Assembly: GCA_920105625.2 (NCBI GenBank)
Contig: OV050032.1
Location: 14,044,807 to 14,108,806, forward strand
Direction of reading: 5' to 3'
DNA from: Clusia tigrina
Lineage: Eukaryota > Arthropoda > Insecta > Diptera > Clusiidae
DNA: 64,000 bases
Program-made: the position numbers and the translations under genes
Notes under the pieces: model-generated
What the model was told of the DNA's origin: nothing
What the model saw: only the letters and a program-made list of their open reading frames with translations
Database searches by the model: none
Shown: piece after piece, positions 48,126 to 59,639 of the stretch
Position numbering within the stretch: the stretch's first letter is position 1
Layout: every line of letters starts with the position of its first letter

Positions 48126-49600
48126 ACATACGATTGCTACAAATCTATCAAAGCAGGCCGAGAAGTTGTGGAATGGTTGTTCACGGTCTTTCTTCAGCAC
48201 ATTCGAAAAACTAAAGGAAATGAAGAGAGAGGGAGAATCTTCATTGAACCGTTCATACAGACGCCTTAGGTCTTTCTAGATATGGTTCACTAATCCACTC
48301 ACACCAGTTTACCATGTTGAACTAAATACGACTTTCTTCTTTGTTTTGAAGGAAAATACTTCTGCAACTTCAGCCACGTAAAATGTATGGTTGCTTATTC
48401 TAGAAATTTTCGGAGCTAACCTCACAGAGATTCAGAGCATCAGTTGTAGCAAAGCATACGCTGAAACTGCCGCGCCTAGTTTTAGCGGCCCGTACCTTCT
48501 TTGTAGAATCACATGAAGAGTTAAATTCTTGAAGATTGTGTGCGCACTCAGGAGATATTTAAAACACTGCATACGATCAGAAGCACCCAACTAGGCAGCA
48601 ATATCGCTCCTTTGCAGGAATGTCGATGTCACAACTCCATGTAAAACTGGATATGGAATTGTTCCATTCAGCTTACTCACACAATTCCATATTCGAGTTT
48701 TGGGTTGTGTGGGCACTGTACTCGTAGCCACAGATCGATAGGGAGCGAGTGAATTGGGAACAATTCTCCACACACAATCTCCACGAGGATTTGCCTGCAA
48801 CTCGACTGGCGCATGGACGCTTGTGCTATTTTTGTGACTACATTTTATGGCATTTTTCATTTATGACTTTCTAGAAGAAAAGAAGCATACATGAAAAATG
48901 CTTCTTATCTCAGGCGTACACTTGAGTACCAGAATAAGTCCCGAGCAAGAACTAATCTAATCTTAGCATATAAACACATAAACTACTCCCACTTTTAGTC
49001 ACGGTCAGTGAGCAATCGAGGCGATAAGGCGAGCAAAATGACTCGTTCCTGTTGCCTAAATTGGGCAATTAATTTGAGAACTTTCGTTGCATGTGCACGG
49101 CCACTCAAAGGTTTCCTTTGGATAATCCCATGGGCAGGCCTCAAAACGCCGATATAGCCGGGGAAACCCGAGAAGCAAGCATTAATAAAGAGCGGGAACG
49201 GTGGCAGGTAAATCTCGATGTGTTGGAATTCTCTTCGCGATTCACAATTTCACTTATGGAAGAGGGATTACAAAAGAGAGATACCAAAATTCAATATGGA
49301 AGAAGATTCCTGAAAATTTTGTGAAGTAGTCACTCTATTGGAACTGTATAATTAAGACGCGACCGGTATCATTGGTAATGCTAATGCATTGGTAGTCTTC
49401 TCAGTCCTCTCAGTCCTCTGTTTTAGCTTCCTTTTAGCTGTTCTCCACTATTTTTCCAGGGCATTGCGATTCGTGTATACCGTCCACAGAGATCCATCGA
49501 ACATAACAAAACGCCGAACATTGATTGAAAGCACTTCAGAAGGGAAATTATTGAGTATTTCAGAGTTTATGCAAGTCTCTGAATAGTCTCTCATAGCAAT
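48126..49600. other. Intergenic stretch without a supported gene
   Basis: Ordinary composition. A short direct repeat CAGTCCTCTCAGTCCTCT lies near 49401. No supported gene or array. Confidence 0.5.
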
Positions 49601-52600
49601 CTAAACTGATAGATTTATAAACATAATTCCCGACACCAACACTACGAGCATAAACATAATTCCAGATAGTCTCAGAGCATATCACTATCTCAAGTTTAGT
49701 CTCTGAATCGTCTTAATCACTACCATGACAGGGACTCAGATCCCTGAATACGAATGTTTCGTGCAGTTTGATCGTGTCACTCAGTGTCCCACAGAGTCTC
49801 AGAGCATATCACTATCTCAAGTTTAGTCTCTGAATCGTCTTGATCACTACCATGACAGGGACTCAGGTACCTGAATGAGAATGTTTCGTGCTGTTTGATC
49901 GTGTCACTCAGTATCTCCACAGAGTCTCAGAGTACATCACTATCTCCAGTTTAGTCTCTGAATCGTCTTGATCACTACCATGACAGGGACTCAGATCCCT
50001 GAATACGAATGTTTCGTGCTGTTTGATCGTGTCGCTCAGTGTCCCCACAGAGTCTCAGAGCATATCACTATCTCAAGTTTAGTCTCTGAATCGTCTTAAT
50101 CACTACCATGACAGGGACTCAGGTCCCTGAATAAGAATGTTTTGTGCTGTTTGATCGTGTCGCTCAGTGTCCCCACAGAGTCTGAGAGTACATCACTATC
50201 TCCAGTTTAGTCTCTGAATCGTCTTGATCACTACCATGACAGGGACTCAGATCCCTGAATACGAATGTTTCGTGCTGTTTGATCGTGTCGCTCAGTGTCC
50301 CCACAGAGTCTCAGAGCATATCACTATCTCAAGTTTAGTCTCTGAATCGTCTTGATCACTACCATGACAGGGACTCAGGTACCTGAATAAGAATGTTTCG
50401 TGCTGTTTGATCGTGTCGCTCAGTGTCTCCACAGAGTCTCAGAGTACATCACTATCTCCAGTTTAGTCTCTGAATCGTCTTGATCACTACCATGACAGGG
50501 ACTCAGGTCCCTGAATAAGAATGTTTTGTGCTGTTTGATCGTGTCGCTCAGTGTCCCCACAGAGTCTGAGAGTACATCACTATCTCCAGTTTAGTCTCTG
50601 AATCGTCTTAATCACTACCATGACAGGGACTCAGATCCCTGAATACGAATGTTTCGTGCTGTTTGATCGTGTCGCTCAGTGTCCCCACAGAGTCTCAGAG
50701 CATATCACTATCTCAAGTTTAGTCTCTGAATCGTCTTGATCACTACCATGACAGGGACTCAGGTACCTGAATATGAATGTTTCGTGCTGTTTGATCGTGT
50801 CGCTCAGTGTCTCCACAGAGTCTCAGAGTACATCACTATCTCCAGTTTAGTCTCTGAATCGTCTTAATCACTACCATGACAGGGACTCAGGTACCTGAAT
50901 AAGAATGTTTCGTGCTGTTTGATCGTGTCGCTCAGTGTCTCCACAGAGTCTCAGAGTACATCACTATCTCCAGTTTAGTCTCTGAATCGTCTTGATCACT
51001 ACCATGACAGGGACTCAGGTACCTGAATGAGAATGTTTCGTGCTGTTTGATCGTGTCACTCAGTATCTCCACAGAGTCTCAGAGTACATCACTATCTCCA
51101 GTTTAGTCTCTGAATCGTCTTGATCACTACCATGACAGGGACTCAGATCCCTGAATACGAATGTTTCGTGCTGTTTGATCGTGTCGCTCAGTGTCCCCAC
51201 AGAGTCTCAGAGCATATCACTATCTCAAGTTTAGTCTCTGAATCGTCTTAATCACTACCATGACAGGGACTCAGGTACCTGAATAAGAATGTTTCGTGCT
51301 GTTTGATCGTGTCGCTCAGTGTCTCCACAGAGTCTCAGAGTACATCACTATCTCCAGTTTAGTCTCTGAATCGTCTTAATCACTACCATGACAGGGACTC
51401 AGGTACCTGAATAAGAATGTTTCGTGCTGTTTGATCGTGTCGCTCAGTGTCTCCACAGAGTCTCAGAGTACATCACTATCTCCAGTTTAGTCTCTGAATC
51501 GTCTTGATCACTACCATGACAGGGACTCAGGTCCCTGAATAAGAATGTTTTGTGCTGTTTGATCGTGTCGCTCAGTGTCCCCACAGAGTCTGAGAGTACA
51601 TCACTATCTCCAGTTTAGTCTCTGAATCGTCTTAATCACTACCATGACAGGGACTCAGGTACCTGAATAAGAATGTTTCGTGCTGTTTGATCGTGTCGCT
51701 CAGTGTCTCCACAGAGTCTCAGAGTACATCACTATCTCCAGTTTAGTCTCTGAATCGTCTTGATCACTACCATGACAGGGACTCAGGTCCCTGAATAAGA
51801 ATGTTTTGTGCTGTTTGATCGTGTCGCTCAGTGTCCCCACAGAGTCTGAGAGTACATCACTATCTCCAGTTTAGTCTCTGAATCGTCTTAATCACTACCA
51901 TGACAGGGACTCAGGTACCTGAATAAGAATGTTTCGTGCTGTTTGATCGTGTCACTCAGTATCTCCACAGAGTCTCAGAGTACATCACTATCTCCAGTTT
52001 AGTCTCTGAATCGTCTTGATCACTACCATGACAGGGACTCAGATCCCTGAATACGAATGTTTCGTGCTGTTTGATCGTGTCGCTCAGTGTCCCCACAGAG
52101 TCTCAGAGCATATCACTATCTCAAGTTTAGTCTCTGAATCGTCTTAATCACTACCATGACAGGGACTCAGGTCCCTGAATAAGAATGTTTTGTGCTGTTT
52201 GATCGTGTCGCTCAGTGTCCCCACAGAGTCTGAGAGTACATCACTATCTCCAGTTTAGTCTCTGAATCGTCTTGATCACTACCATGACAGGGACTCAGAT
52301 CCCTGAATACGAATGTTTCGTGCTGTTTGATCGTGTCGCTCAGTGTCCCCACAGAGTCTCAGAGCATATCACTATCTCAAGTTTAGTCTCTGAATCGTCT
52401 TAATCACTACCATGACAGGGACTCAGATCCCTGAATAAGAATGTTGTCAAAATCTCTCGTCTTGTCTCTAAACCGCTTTGCTTAGCAGCGCTACTGACAC
52501 TCAGAGTAAAGAGTAATCTTATATATTATAGAATTTAAATGCTTCAGATCTGGTACCGAAGTTCAGAGCATTTGAGTGTCTCTCTTCGTTTCTCTAAGAT

Positions 52601-52760
52601 AGATTGGATCAGACTGGATCAGATCGACTCACTAGCATTGCTACAGAGGATCAGAGTGTATCACAGTCTCCAGACTATTTCAGAGTTTCAATGAATATTC
52701 GCATCATAGCTTCCTTCAGCTGTGCTAGAGACGCCCAGTGTCTCCACAGAACCTTGAACG
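49601..52760. repeat. 128-bp satellite array (core 49661-52444, ~22 monomers) with decayed flanks
   Basis: Core monomers contain TCTGAATCGTCTTGATCACT, ACCATGACAGGGACTCAG, TGCTGTTTGATCGTGTCG and CTATCTCCAGTTTAGTC. Spacing between CTACCATG motifs is 128 bp after a first step of 127 (49720, 49847, 49975, 50103, 50231, 50359). Two monomer types (CAGATCCCTGAATACG with GAGCATATC, and CAGGTMCCTGAATAAG with GAGTACATC) often alternate, giving 256-bp dimers. Diverged monomer pieces (TCAGAGTGTATCAC, AGTGTCTCCACAGAAC) extend the array to about 52760, and traces also lie left of 49661. Non-coding. Confidence 0.97.
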
Positions 52761-53480
52761 TATCATTTTCCGCCCCTACAAAGGCTGAGAGACTGGAAAA
52801 TTCCATATAAGGTGTTGGCAAACAGAGCAGAAAGATCTCGCAGCGGACTGCAGGGAAAGCTGCGGCAAACAACCTTATTAGAGGGCAACTCGCGCGTTTT
52901 TGCTTAAACGCTACGGCCAATGATGATCACCGCGAGCCCGACACATTGGCCTAATCAAGCTTGGAGCTGCACACATTCGCCGGTACGCCATGCAGCACAC
53001 CATGAATGTATGTGGGCTCTCTGGTATCTGCGGTGGATTCCGTGCACAGAAGCAGGCAGCAGTGCGTCCGCTGGGCTATCACCTCGATTATAGTTTTAAT
53101 AACTCTCCTCATACAGGGACCATTAATTTAAATTTACTGCTTAATAGCGTCCGCAATCGGCCGCTGATTAAAGTGCAACTTTTGAGCTTTGGCGTGTTAG
53201 ACAGCGAACACTCTCCTTAAGCGACCACCAATCAACGGGGAGTGGTGCTCCGGAAGGGAGCGTTTTCAGGTGGATGGGGCCTGCCGCGACCCACTGAAAT
53301 GTTCTAGCACTGAATTTGAATGTTCGGTTGCGAGTGTGAAAGCTCCGCGCAGAGCTTCCGCTGCCCGCTCAGCCAATAACGGACGTGCCAATTGCAAAGC
53401 TTCGCGTAGAAGATAGTGCGGAAAGCTCGTCGGAACGCGATCGGGCGGAATTGAGAATGAGCAATTTTTCCATTTCAAAA
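52761..53480. other. Intergenic stretch, GC-richer than average
   Basis: No satellite similarity and no supported exon. 53225-53470 is GC-rich and could be the upstream part of the promoter candidate at 53.48 kb. Confidence 0.4.
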
Positions 53481-53481
53481 T

Positions 53482-53526
53482 TCAGACTGCAGTTCACTGT
53501 TCCAACGGCAAGACGAATCCCACAGA
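53482..53526 (+). promoter_or_regulatory. Candidate TATA-less core promoter (Inr + DPE) followed by a splice donor
   Basis: TTCAGACT at 53481-53488 resembles the fly initiator, with one mismatch to TCAKTY. With A at 53484 as +1, AGACG occupies exactly +28 to +32 (53511-53515), a perfect downstream promoter element. A strong donor GA|GTAAGT begins at 53526. The next exon was not found, so the gene it would serve is unknown. Confidence 0.35.
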
Positions 53527-54082
53527 GTAAGTGCGCCACCAAAACTAAATTCTAAGACTAAAAAACCAAATCGTAAAAATTTCAAATGAAATACGCAAAC
53601 AGAGAATAGAAAAAACTCTGTTTTGTTGCTTTGTTTCTTTTAATAATTAACTGAATTGCTGTTGTGGTTGTGTTGTTGTTGTTGTTGTTTCTCCGTGCCT
53701 TTGAGAGTGTGAAAAGCAAATAAAAAATGTGGAACTTCGAATAAATAGAAAAAGGTGCCGGTAAGTTCAGCGATTAAGATCAAGCGCGGTGCAAATATTT
53801 AACAAGCCACGAGTCCATTCGAGTGCAACTGCGGTTGATTTGCTTTGCCATTAGAATTTGAAGGCCACTTGGTGCAGGAGCTAAACGAGTTAGGTGCTGG
53901 CTGGAAGTGAACTAATTGGCAACACAATTGTCCTGGCAAGGACGAAGAAGTTTGAAACGGGAAAGTGGGCGCCATAAGAGACTGCATATTTCACAGTCCC
54001 AGGTGGCAATTCAATATGCAGACTGCCGTTTGCGGTCATTTGGCGGTCAGAGCTCAATGTGATTTGTTTAAATGCAAACGAA
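53527..54082. other. Spacer with a short TTG tract
   Basis: A GTTGTTGTTGTTGTT tract lies near 53672-53690. No gene can be supported. Confidence 0.45.
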
Positions 54083-54705
54083 ACGACTTCCAGCAATCGA
54101 GACTCTGAAGCGACTTCCAGCTATTGAGGCTTTGAAAAGACTTCCAGCAATTGAGGCTCTGAAGCGACTTCCAGCAATTCAGGCTCTGAAACTACTTCCA
54201 GCAATTGAGGCTCTGAAGCAACTTCCAACAACTGAGACTCTGAAGCGACTTCCAGCAATTGAGGTTCTTAAACAACTTTCAGCAATTGAGACTCTGAAGC
54301 GACTTCCAACAACTGAGACTCTGAAGTGACTTCCAGCGATTGAGGCTTTGAAAAGACTTCCAGCAATTGAGGCTCTGAAGCGACTTCCAGCAATTGAGAC
54401 ACTGAAGAGACTTCCAGCAATTGAGACCCTTAAACAAATTCCAACAACTGAGACTCTGAAACAACTTCCAGCAGTTGAGACTCTGAAGCGACTTCCAGCA
54501 ATTCAGGCTCTGAAACTACTTCCAGCAATTGAGGCTCTGAAACAACTTCCAACAACTGAGACTCTGAAGCGACTTCCAGCAATTGAGGTTCTTAAAAAAC
54601 TTTCAGCAATTGAGACTCTGAAGCGACTTCCATCAATTGAGGCTCTGAAACAACTTCCAGCAGTTGAGACTCTGAAGCGACTTCCAGCAGTTGTGGCTCG
54701 CCTTT
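54083..54705 (+). repeat. 27-bp minisatellite, about 23 copies (9-residue periodic frame)
   Basis: Units of 27 bp contain CGACTTCCAGCAATTGAGGC and TCTGAAG. The period is a multiple of three, so one + frame reads RLPAIEALK repeats, broken once by TGA near 54328. A block of several units near 54210-54290 recurs near 54535-54610, showing a higher-order duplication of about 324 bp. No start context, splice signal or conserved flank supports translation. Confidence 0.95.
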
Positions 54706-55687
54706 AGTAGCACTACTCAGCCACCAGAACTCCCAACGTCTTCTCAGTTCGTTCCAAGCTCGTTCGCAACTCTTTCATAGAATTTTCCATTTTGTTCTAC
54801 ACGAGCTACACAACTATTCCAGAGCGAATAGCAGCGAATGTTCGGCCTCTAACTGAAGTTGGCCGATGAACGGTCAGCGACCGAGTTTTGCTAATCAAAC
54901 TTCACTGACGGCTCATTCAGTCCGTCCGTCCGTCCGTCCAGAGCGGCGTCTAACATGGCCGCATTACTGGCTCCAACCCCACACTCGCCCTCCGCCGACA
55001 AGCCAACTGAGCTTGCCAAAATCGGGAGTGCTCAAGTGTTAATTACACGCTACCGCAGGCCATGATAGAAGATCATCTTATAATCGCTCATACGCTCGCT
55101 GCCCCGGCGCTGATGCGATCTTTTATTATGTTTTGTTTTCGTGTTGTTGCTTTTCTTTGCATCGTTTACAGTACGCGCTTCTTTGGCATTTCCCCATTTT
55201 TTTTTTTGCTCATAAACCATTTTCTTGGTATTTTATTTCCGCCTTTTCAACAACAGCAACAAGAACAACAACCACAACAACCACAACAACAACAACTCTT
55301 ATAACAATTATAATAAAAAACTAAAAGTAGAGAAACACCGTCAACCGTCCGACGAACCGCCGCGACCAATCGCTACGTGTGCTTCTTGCAATTGTGGTCG
55401 CACGTAATCGGCGGCGGCAGTGCGCTCCGCCAAACGACCGTAGTCAGATTCAATTAGGAGAGTCCGTGCGCGGTCGCTCGGAGAAAGTCTATTCGGCCGC
55501 TTAGCAGCTGAGTAGCTCGCATTTGAGTTTAGCGAAAATAAGACTACAAATAATAAAGCACAAAAATTGTGATCGCAATCGCTGTTTGCATGCTAAAAAT
55601 CAACTTAAACGGGGTCGCCGTCGCAGCCGGGCATACGAGTTGGCTGGGCCTCTCGGCAAACGACTGCAATTCGCCGTCCCGCACTGG
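54706..55687. other. Intergenic stretch; simple repeats and a possible promoter
   Basis: A (GTCC)n run lies at 54919-54940 and a CAA-rich tract at 55247-55295. The GC-rich patch at 55405-55515 includes TCAGATT (55444-55450) with GGTCG 27 bp downstream, an initiator/DPE-like pair one base off the ideal spacing. Confidence 0.4.
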
Positions 55688-55862
55688 CCTGGGAGTGGGC
55701 TTTGGAGGCATAGTCGGAGTCGCCTGGGAGTGGGCTTTGGAGGCATAGTCGGAGTCGCCTGGGAGTGGGCTTTGGAGGCATAGTCGGAGTCGCCTGGGAG
55801 TGGGCTTTGGAGGCATAGTCGGAGTCGCCTGGGAGTGGGCTTTGGAGGCATAGTCGGAGTCG
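55688..55862. repeat. 35-bp minisatellite, 5 copies
   Basis: Five essentially identical 35-bp units starting at 55688, 55723, 55758, 55793 and 55828, containing CCTGGGAGTGGGCTTTGGAG and CATAGTCGGAGTCG. The high identity implies recent expansion. Confidence 0.97.
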
Positions 55863-56836
55863 CAGTAGTGGTCGCGGTGTTCTTGGAAGCCGCTGCAGGT
55901 GCTGTTTTCGAGCACTCGACCGATCAGTGATATTTTTGAATACATAAACTAACTTCTCGCTTGCTTTCCCATGGTGCGGTACTTACTGACTCCATATACC
56001 AAATTATCCGCCCACATCTCCGCTATGCTTAGAAATATTTAAAGCCGCAATACAATTTAGGAATAGGTTAGATTTGGAGTAGAAAGGAAAAAGGAAGCGT
56101 TGGGTATGCTACTCGTATCTGAGGAGACTGGGTACACATTCAAGAATCTTGGAAGCGATTATTTCAATGGTGGGTACGATAGCTGAAAGGAAATTGTGAG
56201 GTTTGAATAGGTTACGATGAAGTTTATGTGTGGGCAGTTAGTAAGGGCACTAAATTTAATCCTTCCTCCATATGGACTACACTCATGTGGTTACACACTG
56301 TGTCCAGAGCCATGCCTAGACTGAGATAACCGATTAGGGTGGACCAGAGCACTCGATAAAGCATTTTTTGCAGTCTACACGAACAATTTTACTGTCGAAA
56401 ATACTCATTTAAGGAACTCAGGGGAGAAGGATATGAAACTCTCCTTCTTTCACAAACAAACGGCATAGTTCAAAATATCGGCTTGTGTTAAATTGACACT
56501 TTGATTGTCTCTCTCTCACTTTATCGTCTGTTTTCTTTCTAGAAAACACACTTTTTTCATCTCTGTTACTTTGACCTCCTTGACGCCACTTTACTGAAGC
56601 ACCAACAATGATACGTTAAGATTCAGTGCCAAGAACTGGGCACAATTCATTTCACTTAGCCTGCTCTGTCGAAGTATGACGCCAAGTTGGGTATTCCTGG
56701 GTTTGTGCATAGAACGCGAATATGGTCGTTTACAATAGGGACAGAACTGTGGCTGCCAGAGTGTCCCCCTTTCTAGCTAATGCAAACTGGGGGTCTTGTG
56801 TGTTGTTGTCTCGCGGCAATGGGGACGGAAACCTTC
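55863..56836. other. Intergenic stretch without a supported gene
   Basis: No array, no domain-bearing frame and no clear signal on either strand. Confidence 0.5.
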
Positions 56837-57240
56837 GAACTAAGCTCACCAAGGAACAGATGAGACCTTTGAACTAAGCTCACCAAGGAACAGATGAGAC
56901 CTACGAACTAAGCTCACCAAGGAACAGATGAGACCTTCGAACTAATGTCACCAAGGAACAGATGAGACCTTCGAACTAAGCTCACCAAGGAACAGATGAG
57001 ACCTTCGCACTAAGCTCACCAAGGAACAGATGAGACCTTTGAACTAAGCTCACCAAGGAACAGATGAGACCTTCGAACTAAGCTCACCAAGGAACAGATG
57101 AGACCTTCGAACTAATGTCACCAAGGAACAGATGAGACCTTCGAACTAAGCTCACCAAGGAACAGATGAGACCTTCGAACTAATGTCACCAAGGAACAGA
57201 TGAGACCTTCGAACTAATGTCACTAAGGAACAGATGAGAC
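56837..57240. repeat. 34-bp minisatellite, 12 copies
   Basis: Twelve 34-bp units containing GAACTAAGCTCACCAAGGAA and CAGATGAGACC. A variant GAACTAATGTCACC appears in four units, arranged in clusters. Confidence 0.97.
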
Positions 57241-58309
57241 ATCAAGCAGAGGTGGTAGTGAGTGAACTCTTTCAGTGGCCACATACTCTCCCTTTGATGT
57301 GGTTGTAGCACTCAGTCGGTTGCTTCGTAGTGAAAACGCACAAATGTGTTCCTCGTTTTTGAAATCAAAGAATTGTGTCAGTATTTCTAGTTTCGATTTT
57401 TCTACAAAATGTCAAATAAACGAGGGGAATTGCTATTTCCGCACAACACCTATATTTGGACCTGCCCTGGACGTGATTTGAACCCACCACATGGCGACTT
57501 CACTACACTTACAGCTAAAATTTACATATTCTCTTAAATTACGAGTAAGTGAAGCAAACTTTCAATTGCGTTAATTTAAAACAAATTCTTGTAAGACCAA
57601 ACCCCAGACCCCCCCCCCCAGGCCTCTCAGAGCTGTTGTGTGCTCGTATACCATTTATGTACACATAAGTGCGTGTGTGTATGGGTCCGGAGCTGTACTC
57701 AAGAGCGCGTACTTTGCACATTGCATAAACTAAACAAATGCTCGAGTGTTGCCCGCCAAGCCGATCTTGTCGCAACTTTTGGTTGTTGTTGTTTTTGTTG
57801 TGATCGCTTGATTTTCGTTGCGGCTTTTGAAAGGCACAATATTAGATTAGCATTTGAGTACTCCGGACACGAGGAAATCGCCAGAATAGTCGCTGTTCGC
57901 TCACTCGCTGAGCCGCTGCTCAAAGCTTTTGTTGGATCATAACATGATAAGGTTACAGCGGACTTTGGGGCTGGGCGGGCACGTTCTTGCACTTACATAT
58001 ATCTACATGAGCGAAATGGAGGCTTGCTACGTGCTTCTTGCACCTTTAATTTTCCATTGCAAGCAATATTTTGTCGCCAATCGAAATTCTCAGTATTCCA
58101 CTGCAGAAAAAGGAAGCCTACTTTGAGGGTGCACGCACGACATTTGTGCTGCACGATTCAGAAAGATGGAAGTTGGAAGATGGAGCTGCAGTTGTAGAAC
58201 TCCAGGTCAACTAGAATATATTTGATAGTTTTCCTGCACTTAGCTCGGCCCCTGACAATAAATTCCATTGGCAACTTTTGCAACTTTTTACTTTGTTGTA
58301 TGCGTCTCC
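57241..58309. other. Intergenic stretch without a supported gene
   Basis: Contains a homopolymer run of about ten C at 57610-57619 and a short TTG tract near 57783-57800. On the minus strand GGTTCAAATC near 57475 looks like a tRNA B box, but no tRNA fold surrounds it. Confidence 0.45.
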
Positions 58310-58690
58310 TCTTTTGTAGTATTTTGCCGTTTTTTTTGTACCATGTTGCTTCCTTTTGTAGTATGTTGTTCCTATTTTGTAGTATGTTTAGTCAATATTG
58401 TAGTATGTGGCGTCTCTGTTATACTGTGCTACTTCTCTTTTGTAGTATGTGGTGTAGTATGTTGCTTCCTTTTGTAGTATATTGTTCCTTCTTTGCAGTA
58501 TTTTGCGCCTCTTTTATACTATTCTGCATCTCTTTTATACTAGGTTGTTTCCTTTTGTAGTTTGTTGTTCCTCTATTGTAGTATGTGGCGTCTCTTTTAT
58601 ACTATGCTACTTCTCTTTTGTAGTATGTAGTTTCTCTTTTGTAGTATGTAGTTCCTCTTTTGCACTATCTTGCTTCTATTTTGTACTATG
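58310..58690. repeat. ~23-bp TTTTGTAGTATGT tandem repeat
   Basis: About 16 imperfect units of the form CCTCTTTTGTAGTATGTNG. The block ATTGTAGTATGTGGCGTCTC ... ATACT...GCTACTTCTC occurs twice (near 58398 and 58577), a higher-order duplication. Frames rich in FVVC are by-products. Confidence 0.9.
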
Positions 58691-59639
58691 ATGCAATTTT
58701 TTTGTGAAAGTGAATGTTGGAAGTGTGTTCATCTTCCTCTCTACAACCATCAACTCATTTCTATTTAATGCAGCCATATTTATCAATTGCTGGGCACGTA
58801 CTCCCCAAAAATATTCCGTTTTATACACGAACAAAAAGCTAATCTATCGATCCATTTTGTGTAAATATGTTCGTAATAGTTTCGTATCTTTTGTGTGTGA
58901 TTTACAACACAAAGTTCCATAAACTAAGATAATTATAGCCACACATAGACACATACGAGTACACTTCTGGTTATGTTCTGTTGCTACACAAGCGTTGTAC
59001 GATGGTTGAAGAGGGGACAAACAACGACAACCTAGGACAGCTCCGACCGAACTCCATGCTCCTCACAGATTTAGACATAACTCCAGTCCGAACAACACTC
59101 CGTGAGAATAAAAATTGTTATTTAGGCCAGAGTACTCGTAGTACCGGCAGATAAGAACCAAAGTAGTCATGTTCGGATATGTGGGGGGATAATCATAATT
59201 TCAGTGAATTACTTGCAGGTTATCAAGCACCCCGCTGGAAGGGTGGCAGAGTGCATCAATCCAACACAATCTGTTCTGGGTACAATCGTCATAAACAATC
59301 GTCGTAAACAAAAGTAAAACTTGATTTACTGCTGCTCTTATCACCGCAGAGAGCAATAAATTTATCGATGCTTAGTAACTGAACGGCAGAAATGCGAGTA
59401 CCCAACCCGCACAACTAGAATTAATGAGTGCGAGTGTGTGCTTATCAACGATCGATTGAGTTGTTAACGATAATCGACGCCACTATCATCTGAGCTGATA
59501 ATCGAATAGATAACGTCACTACAATACGAGTACCACTATCAAAAAATAGGAGAAAACAAGTCGGATTCCCAGGGCAGAATTTGTTTAGGAAAGTTAGGAG
59601 AGAAGTCATAGATTGCTGTTATAAACTGGTTGTACATAC
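58691..59639. other. Intergenic stretch without a supported gene
   Basis: No array and no domain. Several ATCGAT/GATAATCGA words cluster at 59445-59510, without a recognisable element. Confidence 0.45.

Noticed and set aside
57463..57540. Minus-strand GGTTCAAATC with a weak A-box-like TAGCTGTAAGTG, a possible tRNA or SINE
   Set aside because: No cloverleaf can be folded and no poly(A) or target-site duplication is visible. It stays a chance match without a database hit.
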